Below are positions 1 to 9,279 of a DNA stretch of 64,000 bases, piece after piece. Origin of the DNA: Novosphingobium capsulatum NBRC 12533 (GTDB lineage Bacteria; Pseudomonadota; Alphaproteobacteria; Sphingomonadales; Sphingomonadaceae). The stretch spans positions 54,900-118,899 of the forward strand of contig NZ_BCYV01000019.1 of the NCBI RefSeq assembly GCF_001598375.1. The letters run 5' to 3'. The notes beneath the pieces are model-generated. The model saw only the letters and a program-made list of their open reading frames with translations, was not told the origin of the DNA and ran no database searches. Within the stretch, counting starts at the first letter, position 1, and each line of letters opens with the position of its first letter. A program made the position numbers and the translations under genes.

Positions 1-1
1 G

Positions 2-499
2 TTGGCCCTGCTCGCCCGGTTGCGCCGCGCCGGGCATGGCCTTGCGGTGGTGGTGCTCACCGCGCGGGGAGAGGTGCAGGCGCGCATCGCCGGACTGGAC
101 GCAGGCGCCGACGATTACATGGCCAAGCCTTTTTCGCCCGATGAACTGCTCGCCCGCCTGCGCGCCGTGCTGCGCCGCAACGGCACGTTCCAGGGCCGTG
201 AAATCGCCTGCGCCAACCTGGTCTTCGATCTCGACAATCTCTCGCTCAAGGTCGGGGGACAGGTTGTTGCGCTTTCGGCGCGCGAAGCCGGGCTGCTCGG
301 CCTCCTGCTGCGCCGCGAAGGACAGGTGGTGACCAAGCGCCTTGCTGAAGACCAGCTGTTCGGCGCCAACGATCCGCTCGGCTCCAACGCGATCGAGGTC
401 TATGTCCATCGCCTGCGCCAGAAACTCGATGCCGCGCAGGGCGAGGCGGAGATCGTGACGGTGCGCGGCGTGGGCTATATCATCAAGCCACGCGCATGA
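2..499 (+). CDS. Response regulator, OmpR/PhoB family (5' end missing)
   Basis: This is the C-terminal part of a two-component response regulator; its true start lies left of the window. The first ~60 visible residues are the end of the receiver domain, with the conserved Thr in VVVLTARG and the switch Lys in YMAKPFS. The phospho-accepting Asp is therefore off the edge. Residues ~75-165 form a winged-helix DNA-binding domain ending in the family hallmark VRGVGYIIKPRA. The stop overlaps the start of the histidine kinase gene by 4 bp, so the two are translationally coupled. Position ahead of an RND pump suggests it controls that pump. Family is certain; the stimulus is unknown. Confidence 0.95.
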   Translation: MALLARLRRAGHGLAVVVLTARGEVQARIAGLDAGADDYMAKPFSPDELLARLRAVLRRNGTFQGREIACANLVFDLDNLSLKVGGQVVALSAREAGLLGLLLRREGQVVTKRLAEDQLFGANDPLGSNAIEVYVHRLRQKLDAAQGEAEIVTVRGVGYIIKPRA

Positions 500-1860
500 A
501 GCGGCTGGTACGCCGCGCGGCGACCTCGCTGCTCACGCGCATCCTGCTGGTGGAGGGCATCACCATTGTGGTGGCGAGCCTGGCCATGCCCTTTGCCGCG
601 CGCACTGTGCTGGAAAGCAGCGTCCGCGCGATCGAGCGCGACACCTTGCGCCAACAGGCCGAACTGGTGGCGCGCCATGTCATCCCCGCACCAGGCGGCC
701 ATTGGCAGGTGGCCCTGCCGCGCGAGGAGATGGCGATCTATGCCACCGGCTATGACGGGCGCGCCTTTGCCGTGATCGATGCGCGCGGACAGGTTCTGGC
801 CCACAGCCCGTTCTTCCTGCCCGATATCTGGCCGCAGCCGCCCCGGGCCTGGCACGAGCAAGCCCTGACCAGCGGGCCGCTGGTTGGCCTGAGCGTGCCG
901 CGGGCATTTGCCAACCACAACGTGCGCATCCTCGTGACCCAGGACCAGACCCGCCCTGGCGCCGTGGTCGACGATGTGGTGCGCAGCTTCCTGGCGCATT
1001 ACCTGGTCTGGCTGGTGGGGCTGCTGCTGCTGATGCCGCTGGCCAATATCACCATGCTGTGGCCACTGCTGCGGCGGATGCGCCACACGGCGCGGGCCGC
1101 CACGCAGCTGGCCCCGCAGGACCCGGGCGCCCGGCTCGATGCGGCGGGCCTGCCGGCCGAGGCGACCGCCATGGTCAGCGCGATCAACGGCCTGCTCGAC
1201 CGGGTGGAGGCAGCCCTGGCGCTGCAGCAGGAATTTGCCGGCAACGTGGCCCACGAACTGCGCACCCCGCTTGCCACCCTGCGGCTGGAAGTGGGGCGCA
1301 TGGCTGCGGAGCCGGCGCGCGACGAGGCGCTGGCGCAGATCGCGCGGATGGCCCACGTGCTCGACCAGTTGCGCGATCTGGCCAGCCTGGAGCACGATGC
1401 CGCGCCCGCGTTCGAGCGTTTCGACCTGGCCGGGCTGGCCGTGGCGGTCGTGGCCGATCGCACGCCCGATGTGCTGGCGGGCGGGCGCAGCATCGCGCTG
1501 TTCGGCGCTGAAGAGACGGTAATGACCCACGGCAACCCCGGCCTGGTGGCCATGGCCATTGCCAACCTGCTCGACAACGCGCGGCTGCACACCCCGCCGG
1601 GCACGGCGATCGAAGTCAGCGTTGCCCGCCCGGCGCAGATCAGCGTTGCCGACAATGGCCCCGGCGTGACCGAGGAAGACGCCACGCGCCTGGCGCGGCG
1701 GTTCTGGCGGGCCGACCATCGCCGTAGCGACGGCGCCGGGCTGGGCCTGTCGATCGTGCAGCGCATCGCCCACGTCCATAATGGTCGCCTGCTGATTTCC
1801 CGCGCCGCCAGCGGCGGGGCGTGCTTCACCCTGTCGCTGGCAGAATACGCTTTGCCGTAA
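496..1860 (+). CDS. Sensor histidine kinase
   Basis: Inner-membrane sensor kinase, 454 aa, partner of the preceding regulator. A first membrane segment lies at ~15-37 and a second at ~168-190, enclosing a periplasmic sensor of ~130 residues. A HAMP-like linker follows. The H-box is NVAHELRTPLATL with the phospho-accepting His at residue 253. The N-box (NLLDNARLHTP), G1 (DNGPGV) and G2 (GAGLGLSIV) mark a complete HATPase domain, so the kinase should be active. The start overlaps the regulator stop as ATGA. The sensor domain matches nothing I recognise; metal or envelope stress is only suggested by the pump genes downstream. Confidence 0.95.
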   Translation: MKRLVRRAATSLLTRILLVEGITIVVASLAMPFAARTVLESSVRAIERDTLRQQAELVARHVIPAPGGHWQVALPREEMAIYATGYDGRAFAVIDARGQVLAHSPFFLPDIWPQPPRAWHEQALTSGPLVGLSVPRAFANHNVRILVTQDQTRPGAVVDDVVRSFLAHYLVWLVGLLLLMPLANITMLWPLLRRMRHTARAATQLAPQDPGARLDAAGLPAEATAMVSAINGLLDRVEAALALQQEFAGNVAHELRTPLATLRLEVGRMAAEPARDEALAQIARMAHVLDQLRDLASLEHDAAPAFERFDLAGLAVAVVADRTPDVLAGGRSIALFGAEETVMTHGNPGLVAMAIANLLDNARLHTPPGTAIEVSVARPAQISVADNGPGVTEEDATRLARRFWRADHRRSDGAGLGLSIVQRIAHVHNGRLLISRAASGGACFTLSLAEYALP

Positions 1861-1872
1861 GGTTGATGTAAG
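1852..1872 (+). promoter_or_regulatory. Direct repeat, candidate response-regulator box before the pump genes
   Basis: TTGCCGTAAG (1852-1861) and TTGATGTAAG (1863-1872) form a direct repeat with an 11-bp period. That spacing is typical of sites bound head-to-tail by OmpR/PhoB-type regulators. It spans the histidine-kinase stop codon and lies 45 bp before the adaptor start, the right place to drive the pump genes separately. The repeat is read directly from the sequence; binding is inferred. Confidence 0.5.
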
Positions 1873-1916
1873 CGAGCCTGCCTAGGCCCGGCCCGATTTC
1901 AAGATCGAGGCCTGCC

Positions 1917-3104
1917 ATGATGGATCATCTTCCCGCCGACGAGCCGGAACGGCCCGTGCCGGTTCTGTCGCGCCGCGTGCAATGGCAATTGGCCGCTGCG
2001 CTGGTCGTGCTGGTCGCTGCCGGGGGCTGGCTGGCGCCGCGCATGCTCGGGCTGGATGGCGACCCTGCCCCCGCGCCGCCCCCGGCCAGCAGCGACGGCA
2101 GCTTTTCAGCCACGCAGGCGCAGTGGGATACCTTGCGCTTTGCCACGGTGCAGACCGGCCCACTGGGCGATGCGACGCAAAGCGATGGCAAGATCGCGGT
2201 GGATGATGACCTCACCACGCCGGTCTTTTCGCCGTTCACCGGGCAGGTCACGCGCGTGTTCGCCAAGGCCGGAGACCGCGTGCGTGCCGGCCAGCCGCTG
2301 TTTGCCGTGGCCGCCAACGAGGCCGCGCAAAGCGGCGCCGACATCATGACCGCCGCCGCCGCGGTCAAGGTGGCGCAGGCCAATGCCGCCCGCCTGCACG
2401 ATCTGGCCGCCAACAAGGGCGCCGCGCTCAAGGATGCGCAGCAGGCCGATGCCGATCTTGCCGCCGCGCAAGGCAATCTGCTGGCTGCGCAGGGCCGCCG
2501 CCGCGCGCTGGGCAGCATCAGCCATGGCGAGGGCATCGTCCGCGCGCCGGTGGGTGGCGTGGTTACCCAGCGGTTGATCGGCATGGGCCAGAACGTGGCC
2601 AGTGCCACCGGCGGCGCGGCCACCCAGGCTTTCACCATTTCCGATTTCTCGCGCGTGTGGCTGGTCGGCAACCTGCGCGAGGAAGACGCCGGGCGGGCCC
2701 GCCTGGGCCAGATGGCACTGGTGCGGCTGCCCGATGGCACCACCTTGCGCGCGCCATTGACCTATGTGGCGCCGATGATCGATCCGGCCACACGCCGGCT
2801 GACCGTGCGCGCGCAGATCGCCAATCCCGACGAACGGCTCAAGCCCGAAACCTATGTCAGCTTTGCGCTGGAAACGGGCGGCGCACGCCAGGGGCTGATC
2901 GTGCCGGAAGAGGCGGTGATCTTCGAAGGCGATACCGCCCGCGTGTGGGTGGCCGACATGCGCCGCCATCGCCTGATGCTGCGCCCGATCGGCACGGGCC
3001 AGGTGGGCGGCGGCATCGTCGAGGTGACGAACGGGCTCAAGCCGGGTGAAACGGTGGTGACGGCAGGCAGCCTGTTCATCGACCGTGGCGCCAAGGCGGA
3101 TTGA
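1917..3104 (+). CDS. RND efflux periplasmic adaptor (membrane fusion protein)
   Basis: Links the inner-membrane RND permease to the outer-membrane channel. The 395-aa protein has an uncleaved-type N-terminal anchor at ~23-42. A barrel-sandwich half follows at ~100-130 (FSPFTGQVTRVFAKAGDRV), then an Ala-rich alpha-hairpin at ~140-195, the second barrel-sandwich half (IVRAPVGGVVTQRL), a beta-barrel and a membrane-proximal domain. This is the CzcB/CusB-like HlyD order. Two adjacent ATGs (1917, 1920) could each be the start. The permease gene begins 13 bp downstream, so the genes form one operon. Confidence 0.93.
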   Translation: MMDHLPADEPERPVPVLSRRVQWQLAAALVVLVAAGGWLAPRMLGLDGDPAPAPPPASSDGSFSATQAQWDTLRFATVQTGPLGDATQSDGKIAVDDDLTTPVFSPFTGQVTRVFAKAGDRVRAGQPLFAVAANEAAQSGADIMTAAAAVKVAQANAARLHDLAANKGAALKDAQQADADLAAAQGNLLAAQGRRRALGSISHGEGIVRAPVGGVVTQRLIGMGQNVASATGGAATQAFTISDFSRVWLVGNLREEDAGRARLGQMALVRLPDGTTLRAPLTYVAPMIDPATRRLTVRAQIANPDERLKPETYVSFALETGGARQGLIVPEEAVIFEGDTARVWVADMRRHRLMLRPIGTGQVGGGIVEVTNGLKPGETVVTAGSLFIDRGAKAD

Positions 3105-3117
3105 GGGAGCGCGACGC

Positions 3118-6100
3118 ATGAACCCTGTCGTTGCCCTGGCCCTGCGCCATCGCGTGCTTGTGCTCATCTTGCTGGCGCTGTTCCTGGTGGGTGGCGGCAT
3201 CGCCTTTCGCCTGCTCAATATCGAGGCCTATCCCGATCCCGTGCCGCCGATGGTGGAGGTGGTGACGCAGAACCCCGGCCAGTCTGCCGGCGAGATCGAG
3301 CGCACCGTCACCATGCCGATCGAGATCCAGCTGGCGGGGATCAAGAACGTCAAGAAGGTGGAGACGATCTCGCTGTTCGGCCTGTCGGACGTTCGCGTGC
3401 AGTTCACGTTCGATTATGACTATGACCAGGCCAAGCAGCAGGTCATCAATGCCCTGTCGCAAGTGCCGCCCCTGCCCGGCGGCGCCCAGCCGGGCATTTC
3501 GCCCACCAGCCCGATCGGCGAAATCTATCGCTATCGCATCGTCGGGCCCAAGAACTATTCCGTCACCGATCTCAAGACGATCCAGGACTGGATCCTGCAG
3601 CGCCGATTCAAGGCGGTGCCCGGAGTGATCGATGTCAACGGTTGGGCCGGCAAGAGCAAGACCTATGAGGTCACGATCGATCAGCGCAAGCTGGTTGCCT
3701 ATGGCCTGTCGCTGGGCCAGGTGCTCAACGCCATCAACAATGCCAACGGCAATGTCGGTGGCCAGACGATCAACCTGGGCCCGCAATCGGCGGTGGTGCG
3801 CGGGGTGGGCCTGATCCATTCGATGGATGACATCCGCGATACGCTGGTGGCCACCCCGGCGGCGGGCAAGCCAGTGCAGGTCAAGGACATTGCCACCGTG
3901 CAGGTGGGCAGCCAGCCGCGCTTGGGCATCGTCGGCCAGGACAACGATGACGACATCGTCCAGGGCATCATCCTGATGCGCCGCGGCGAACAGAGCCTGC
4001 CCACGCTCAAGGCGGTGGAGGCCGAGGTCGACAAGATCAACACCGAGGGCATCCTGCCGCCCGGCGTCCATCTCGAAAAGATCTATGACCGCACCGACCT
4101 GATCGACGTGACGACGCATACCGTTCTGGAAAACATGGTGTTCGGCATCGCGCTGATCTTTGCGGTGCAGTGGATATTCCTGGGCACGTTCCGCAGCGCG
4201 CTGGTGGTGGCGGCCACGATTCCCTTTGCCCTGGCGTTCTCGATCCTGATCATGGTGCTGCGCGGGGAATCGGCCAACCTGCTGTCGGTCGGCGCGATCG
4301 ATTTCGGGCTGATCGTCGATGCCACGGTGATCATGGTGGAAAACATCTTCCGCCATTTGGCCCAGCCACCGCGCGCGCGCTTTGCCGCCACTGGCGCGCT
4401 CGATCACCAGGGCGGCATCGCCAGCTTCTTTGGCAAGCTGGGCATCATCGAAATGTCGGCCACCGAGGTCAACCGCGCGATCTTCTTTGCCGCGGCGATC
4501 ATCATTGCCGGCTTCCTGCCGCTGTTCACGCTGACCGGGGTGGAAGGGCACATCTTCGGACCCATGGCCAAGACTTATGCCTATGCCATCGTCGGCGGGC
4601 TGATCGCCACGTTCACCGTGGCGCCGGTGCTTTCGGCCTTCCTGCTCAAGGACGAGGAGGAAGAGCGCGAGACGCCGATCGTGCGCGCGATGCGCCGCGT
4701 CTATGATCCGGCGCTGCGCTTTGCCCTGGCCAATCGGGTGGTGGCGCTGGGCACCATGGCGGCGCTGTTGCTGGCAGCAGGCATCGCCATGCATGGGCTG
4801 GGCCTGGAATTCCTGCCCAAGCTGGAAGAGGGCAATTTCTGGATTCGCGCCACCCTGCCGCCCTCGATCAGCCTGGAAGAGGCGCAGGGCCAGGTGAACC
4901 GCATGCGGCACATGCTGATGAAGTATCCCGAGGTGAAGACCGTCATCAGCCAGCTTGGCCGCCCCGACGACGGCACCGATACCACCGGCTTCTTCAATGC
5001 CGAATTCTACGTGCCGCTCAAGCCGGCCAGCCAATGGCTCAAGGGCGTGACCAAGGAAGCGCTGACCCGCCAGGTGAATGCCGAACTCGCCGCACCCTTC
5101 CCCGGCGTGGAGTTCAATTTCAGCCAGAACATCGAAGACAATGTCGAGGAAGCCGCGAGCGGCGTGAAGGGCGCCAATTCGATCAAGCTCTATGGCAACG
5201 ATCTGCAGGCGCTGGAAAAAACCGCCTATCAGATCAAGGCCATCATGGCCAAGATCCCCGGCATTACCGACTTGTCGGTGTTCGATGCGCTGGGCCAGCC
5301 CACGCTGAACATCAAGATCGATCGCGACAAGGCCGCGCACTATGGCCTTGCGCCTGGGGACATCAACGCCGTGGTCCAGGCCGCGATCGGCGGGCAGGCG
5401 GCGGGCAACCTCTATGAATATGGTTCTGACCGCAATTTCCCGATCGTGATCCGCCTGGCGCCGCAGTTCCGCCAGGATCTGGCCGCGATCCGCGCCATCC
5501 CGGTGGCGGTGCCCAATGCCACCGGCGGTGTCAGCCAGATTCCGCTCTCGACCGTGGCCGATGTCAGCCTCGTCTCGGGCTATTCGTTCATCTATCGCGA
5601 AAACCAGTCGCGCTACATCCCGATCAAGTTCTCGGTGCGTGGGCGCGACCTGGGCAGCGCGGTGCTGGAAGCGCAGCACAAGATCGCCGCCGAGGTGAAG
5701 CTGCCGCCCGGCAGCCGCATCGAGTGGGTGGGCGAATTCGGTGATCTCCAGGCTGCGCTCGCCCGGCTGGAAGTGGTCGTGCCGATCAGCCTGGCGCTGA
5801 TCGTCATGCTGCTGTTCCTCAATTTCGGGTCGGTGCGCGATACCGCCCTGGCGGCCAGCGTGATGCCCATGGCGCTGGTCGGCGGCGTGCTGATCCTGGC
5901 GCTGACCGGAACGCCGTTCAGCGTGTCGGCGGCGATCGGGTTCATTGGCCTGTTCGGCATTTCGGTGATGGAGGGCATTCTCGTGCTGGCCTATTTCAAC
6001 CAGTTGATCGGCAATGGCATGGACCGGGCGCAGGCCGTGCTGCATGCCGCACGCACCCGCTTCCGCCCGGTGATGATGACCTGCATCGCCGCCTGTGTCG

Positions 6101-6282
6101 GCTTGCTGCCGGCGGCGGTATCGACCGGCATCGGCAGCCAGGTGCAGCGCCCGCTGGCCATGGTGGTGGTGGGCGGCATCCTGCTGGCGCCGGTGCTGAT
6201 CCTGATCGTGTTGCCGGTGATGATCGATCTGTTTTCCAACCGCCCGGTCCGCCCGGCCCAGGAACCGGAGCACACGGCATGA
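3118..6282 (+). CDS. RND transporter permease, heavy-metal-efflux type
   Basis: Proton-driven inner-membrane pump of 1054 aa, the usual RND length, with two 6-TM halves and two large periplasmic loops. The TM4 signature reads AIDFGLIVDATVIMVEN (D395, D401, E408). This DFG-type motif resembles CzcA/CusA heavy-metal pumps more than AcrB-type drug pumps, though CzcA normally has Gly in place of the Ala after the second Asp. I chose ATG 3118 because GAGG stands ~10 bp before it; an in-frame ATG at 3085 overlaps the adaptor gene. It overlaps the outer-membrane factor gene by 4 bp. The metal or other substrate cannot be told. Confidence 0.93.
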   Translation: MNPVVALALRHRVLVLILLALFLVGGGIAFRLLNIEAYPDPVPPMVEVVTQNPGQSAGEIERTVTMPIEIQLAGIKNVKKVETISLFGLSDVRVQFTFDYDYDQAKQQVINALSQVPPLPGGAQPGISPTSPIGEIYRYRIVGPKNYSVTDLKTIQDWILQRRFKAVPGVIDVNGWAGKSKTYEVTIDQRKLVAYGLSLGQVLNAINNANGNVGGQTINLGPQSAVVRGVGLIHSMDDIRDTLVATPAAGKPVQVKDIATVQVGSQPRLGIVGQDNDDDIVQGIILMRRGEQSLPTLKAVEAEVDKINTEGILPPGVHLEKIYDRTDLIDVTTHTVLENMVFGIALIFAVQWIFLGTFRSALVVAATIPFALAFSILIMVLRGESANLLSVGAIDFGLIVDATVIMVENIFRHLAQPPRARFAATGALDHQGGIASFFGKLGIIEMSATEVNRAIFFAAAIIIAGFLPLFTLTGVEGHIFGPMAKTYAYAIVGGLIATFTVAPVLSAFLLKDEEEERETPIVRAMRRVYDPALRFALANRVVALGTMAALLLAAGIAMHGLGLEFLPKLEEGNFWIRATLPPSISLEEAQGQVNRMRHMLMKYPEVKTVISQLGRPDDGTDTTGFFNAEFYVPLKPASQWLKGVTKEALTRQVNAELAAPFPGVEFNFSQNIEDNVEEAASGVKGANSIKLYGNDLQALEKTAYQIKAIMAKIPGITDLSVFDALGQPTLNIKIDRDKAAHYGLAPGDINAVVQAAIGGQAAGNLYEYGSDRNFPIVIRLAPQFRQDLAAIRAIPVAVPNATGGVSQIPLSTVADVSLVSGYSFIYRENQSRYIPIKFSVRGRDLGSAVLEAQHKIAAEVKLPPGSRIEWVGEFGDLQAALARLEVVVPISLALIVMLLFLNFGSVRDTALAASVMPMALVGGVLILALTGTPFSVSAAIGFIGLFGISVMEGILVLAYFNQLIGNGMDRAQAVLHAARTRFRPVMMTCIAACVGLLPAAVSTGIGSQVQRPLAMVVVGGILLAPVLILIVLPVMIDLFSNRPVRPAQEPEHTA

Positions 6283-7727
6283 GCGCGCGGCAAGTCCTTT
6301 CAGCGGCCGCCTGCGTGCTGGCAAGCGGGTGTGCCGTGGGGCCCGATTTCCACGCTCCCGCGCCGCCTGTGCAAACCGCCTATGCCCCCGCCACGCCCAC
6401 GGCGATCACTGCGCCTGGAGGCGTCGCTGGCGGCACGCAGGTGCTGTCATCGGGCGAGGTGGCGGGCGAATGGTGGCACGCCTTCGGCTCCCCCGCGCTC
6501 GATGCGCTGATCGACCGGGCGCTGGCGGCCAATACGGATCTCGCCGCCACTCGCGCCGGGCTGAAGCAGGCGCGCGAGCTGTGGCTGGCGCAGCGCGGGG
6601 TGCTGTTTCCCACGGTCGATGCCGGGGCCACCACCAACCGCGTCAAGGGATCGCAATACCTTGCCCCGGTGCCCAACAACTCAAGCTTCACCTACAGTCT
6701 TCAGACCGCGCAGGTGAATGTCGGCTACACGCTCGATCTGTTCGGCGGCAACCGCCGCAGCGTGGAACAGGCCCGCGCCCAATATGATGCCCAGGCCTAT
6801 CAGGCGCAGGCCGCGCGGATCACTCTGATCAACACCGTGGCGGCCACCGCGTTTCAGCGCGCCGCCCTGCAGGAACAGGTCGATCGGCAGCGCCAGGTGA
6901 TCGCCCTGCAACAGGAACTGCTGGCGATCACCCGCCACCAGCTGGCCGTGGGCCAGGCCGCCGGCGTCGACCTGATGGCGCAAGAGGCGCAGCTGGCACA
7001 GGCACAGGGCGCGCTGCCGCCGCTCGAACATGCCCTGGCGCAAAGCCATGACCTGCTCGCCTATCTCACCGGACAGGGCGCGGCCGATGGCTCCCTTCCG
7101 CCGTTGGCTCTGGCGCAGGTAACGCTGCCGCGCGACCTGCCGCTCAGCCTGCCGGCGCAGCTCGTGCGCAACCGGCCCGATATCCGCGCGGCCGAAGCCA
7201 ACCTGCACGCCGCCAGCGCCGGGGTGGGCATCGCGACCGCCAATCGCCTGCCGCAGATCACCATCGGCGCCAGCGCGGGCCGCAATTCCGGGGGCTGGTC
7301 CAGCCTGCTGTCGGCGGCCAATGCGTTCTGGTCGGCCGGGGCAGGCCTGACCCAGCCGATCTTTGCCGGCGGCGCCCTGCTGCACCGGCAGCGCGCGGCA
7401 CGCGCCGCCTATGACCAGGCCGACGCGCAATACCGCTCCACCGTGCTCGCCGCCTTTCAGAACGTCGCCGATACGCTAGCCGCGCTTGCAGCCGATGCCG
7501 CCGGCCTGGCCGCCGCGCAAGATACGCGCGAGGCGGCACGTGACACCCTGGAAGCAACCGCACGCCAGGCCCGCGATGGCGCCGTGGCGCCCACGGCCGA
7601 ACTGCAGGCCCGCATCGCCCTGCTTCAGGCCGACCAGGCCCTGGCCCAGGCGCAGGCCGCGCGGCTGAGCGATACCGCCGCCTTCTATGAGGCGCTGGGC
7701 GGCGGGTGGCATTCTCCGGCCGGCTGA
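6279..7727 (+). CDS. Outer-membrane efflux lipoprotein, NodT/OprM type
   Basis: Third component of the pump: a TolC-fold channel, 482 aa. The N-terminus is a lipoprotein signal with lipobox LASGC (Cys ~18), followed by AVGPDFHAP, the typical start of NodT-family proteins. Two repeats of the outer-membrane efflux domain follow, with the conserved LVRNRPDIRAAEANLHAA around residues 290-310. It starts at an ATGA overlap with the permease stop, so it is translated as part of the same operon. Confidence 0.93.
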   Translation: MSARQVLSAAACVLASGCAVGPDFHAPAPPVQTAYAPATPTAITAPGGVAGGTQVLSSGEVAGEWWHAFGSPALDALIDRALAANTDLAATRAGLKQARELWLAQRGVLFPTVDAGATTNRVKGSQYLAPVPNNSSFTYSLQTAQVNVGYTLDLFGGNRRSVEQARAQYDAQAYQAQAARITLINTVAATAFQRAALQEQVDRQRQVIALQQELLAITRHQLAVGQAAGVDLMAQEAQLAQAQGALPPLEHALAQSHDLLAYLTGQGAADGSLPPLALAQVTLPRDLPLSLPAQLVRNRPDIRAAEANLHAASAGVGIATANRLPQITIGASAGRNSGGWSSLLSAANAFWSAGAGLTQPIFAGGALLHRQRAARAAYDQADAQYRSTVLAAFQNVADTLAALAADAAGLAAAQDTREAARDTLEATARQARDGAVAPTAELQARIALLQADQALAQAQAARLSDTAAFYEALGGGWHSPAG

Positions 7728-7741
7728 TCTAGGTGCCGGTC

Positions 7742-8497
7742 ATGTCCGTTGCATCACACAACCTGCCCGATCCGGCCTCGATCGCCGCGCTGTTCGATGT
7801 CGATCTGGTCGGCCTGATCACCAGCCTGATCTGCCTGTCGACCGCGTTCGTGCTGGGCACGCTGATCGGGCTGGAGAGGCAATGGCGCCAGCGCACCGCC
7901 GGGCTGCGCACCAATGTGCTGGTGGCGGTGGGCGCGGCCGCGTTCACCGATCTTGGCCTGCGGGTTGCCGGGGTGGATGGCGGGGTGCGGGTCATTTCCT
8001 ATGTCGTATCGGGCATCGGCTTTCTCGGCGCCGGCGTGATCATGAAGGAAGGCACGCAAGTGCGCGGGCTGAACACGGCGGCCACGCTCTGGGCGAGTGC
8101 GGCGGTGGGCAGCTTTGCCGGGGCGCGCAAACCAGCGGAAGCCGTGCTGGTTGCCGTGTTCGTGCTGGCCGGCAACACGCTGCTGCGCCCGCTGGTCGAT
8201 GCCGTCAACCGCCGCCCGCTGACGCCGGGCGAGACCGAGGCGCTCTATCGCGTGCACGTGGTCTGCGCGGCGGAAAACGTCGCCACCGCGCGCGATCTGC
8301 TGTTCGAGGAACTCGACATGCACCACTATCCGATCCGCGAGATCGAGACGCTGACCGATGGCGACACCCAGGTCGAACTTGGCGCGATCCTGGTGCCGAC
8401 CACCGCTAACCCGGCCGATCTCGATGCGATCACGGCCCACATTGGCCGCCACGCTGCCATTACCAGCGCCACGTGGACGGTCAGCACCACGCATTGA
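7742..8497 (+). CDS. MgtC/SapB family membrane protein
   Basis: Inner-membrane protein of ~251 aa with several hydrophobic segments in its first ~145 residues. It carries the MgtC signatures GLERQWRQRTAGLRTN and GIGFLGAGVIMKEG. The C-terminal ~90 residues form a soluble ACT-like regulatory tail. Family members help cells cope with low magnesium or inhibit the F-ATPase; the role here is not shown. ATG 7742 has AGGTG 6-7 bp upstream and is preferred over GTG 7733. It follows the pump operon by 14 bp and may be co-transcribed. Confidence 0.9.
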   Translation: MSVASHNLPDPASIAALFDVDLVGLITSLICLSTAFVLGTLIGLERQWRQRTAGLRTNVLVAVGAAAFTDLGLRVAGVDGGVRVISYVVSGIGFLGAGVIMKEGTQVRGLNTAATLWASAAVGSFAGARKPAEAVLVAVFVLAGNTLLRPLVDAVNRRPLTPGETEALYRVHVVCAAENVATARDLLFEELDMHHYPIREIETLTDGDTQVELGAILVPTTANPADLDAITAHIGRHAAITSATWTVSTTH

Positions 8498-8501
8498 TCG
8501 G

Positions 8502-8530
8502 GCGCCGGCAGGCATTGCGGTTACCGGCGC
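8502..8530. other. Small inverted repeat after mgtC-like gene
   Basis: GCGCCGG (8502-8508) and CCGGCGC (8524-8530) form a 7-bp stem with a 15-nt loop, directly after the MgtC gene and 72 bp before the GntR gene. There is no T-run, so it may be a weak terminator or a binding site. The repeat is visible; function is unknown. Confidence 0.3.
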
Positions 8531-8601
8531 GTGGCATATATGGTCGCGCCCGGCCGGAACAGGAATTGCCCCCATCGCCGCGGCTGCTGGAGTAAGCGGG
8601 A

Positions 8602-9249
8602 ATGAGCCTTGTCGTGCGCACGCTGGCCGATCGGATTTTCGATCTCGTGCGCGAGAAAGTGGTGTCGGGCGAGTTGGCGCAGGACCAGCCGATCCGGCAG
8701 GATGCGCTGGCCGCCGAATTTGGCGTGAGCAAGATCCCGCTGCGCGAGGCGCTGGCCCGGCTGGAGCAGGAGAACCTGCTGGTTTCCCATGCCAACCGTG
8801 GCTACTTCGTCCGCGCGATGAGCGCTGACGAGGCCGAGGAAATCTATGCCCTGCGCCTAGCGATCGAACCGGCGGCGGTTGGCCTGGCGGCACTGGCCGC
8901 CACCGACGCCGAACGCGCCGCCGCCACCGCCGCGATGGACGCGCTGGACAAGGCCGCTGCCGGCCAAGCCGAGCAGGTGGCCATGCGCAACCGCGAGTTC
9001 CACGTTGCGCTGGCCCGGCCCTGCCGCCGCGTGCTGACCGTGCAACTGATCGAGCGGCTGCAGTTCCTGTCGGAACGCTATACCGTGGCTCACCTCGCCC
9101 CGGCCGGACGCGGCGACCGCGCCCATGACGAACACAGCGGCCTGCTGCAGGCCTGGCTGGCACGCGATGCCGCCCGTGCCGAAGAACTGGCCGCCGCGCA
9201 CATCACCGGCACGCTGCAGGACCTGCGCCAGCAATTGCACCAGGCCTGA
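8602..9249 (+). CDS. GntR-family transcriptional regulator (FadR/FCD type)
   Basis: DNA-binding regulator of 215 aa. Residues ~8-72 are a winged helix (VSGELAQDQPIRQDALAAEFGVSKIPLREALARL). Residues ~80-205 are an all-helical FCD effector domain, beginning EEIYALRLAIEPAAV. FCD regulators usually respond to small carboxylic acids. The neighbour downstream is a convergent crotonase-family gene, so control of that gene is possible but unproven. Start ATG 8602 has GGAG 9 bp upstream. Confidence 0.9.
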   Translation: MSLVVRTLADRIFDLVREKVVSGELAQDQPIRQDALAAEFGVSKIPLREALARLEQENLLVSHANRGYFVRAMSADEAEEIYALRLAIEPAAVGLAALAATDAERAAATAAMDALDKAAAGQAEQVAMRNREFHVALARPCRRVLTVQLIERLQFLSERYTVAHLAPAGRGDRAHDEHSGLLQAWLARDAARAEELAAAHITGTLQDLRQQLHQA

Positions 9250-9279
9250 TCCCGCCGCCCGGCGGACAGAGCGACCGCG

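Noticed and set aside
3076..6324. 1082-codon open frame on the minus strand through the RND permease gene
   Set aside because: It is His/Arg/Asp-rich, matches no family, and is the antisense shadow of a clear RND gene; long shadow frames are expected at this GC content.
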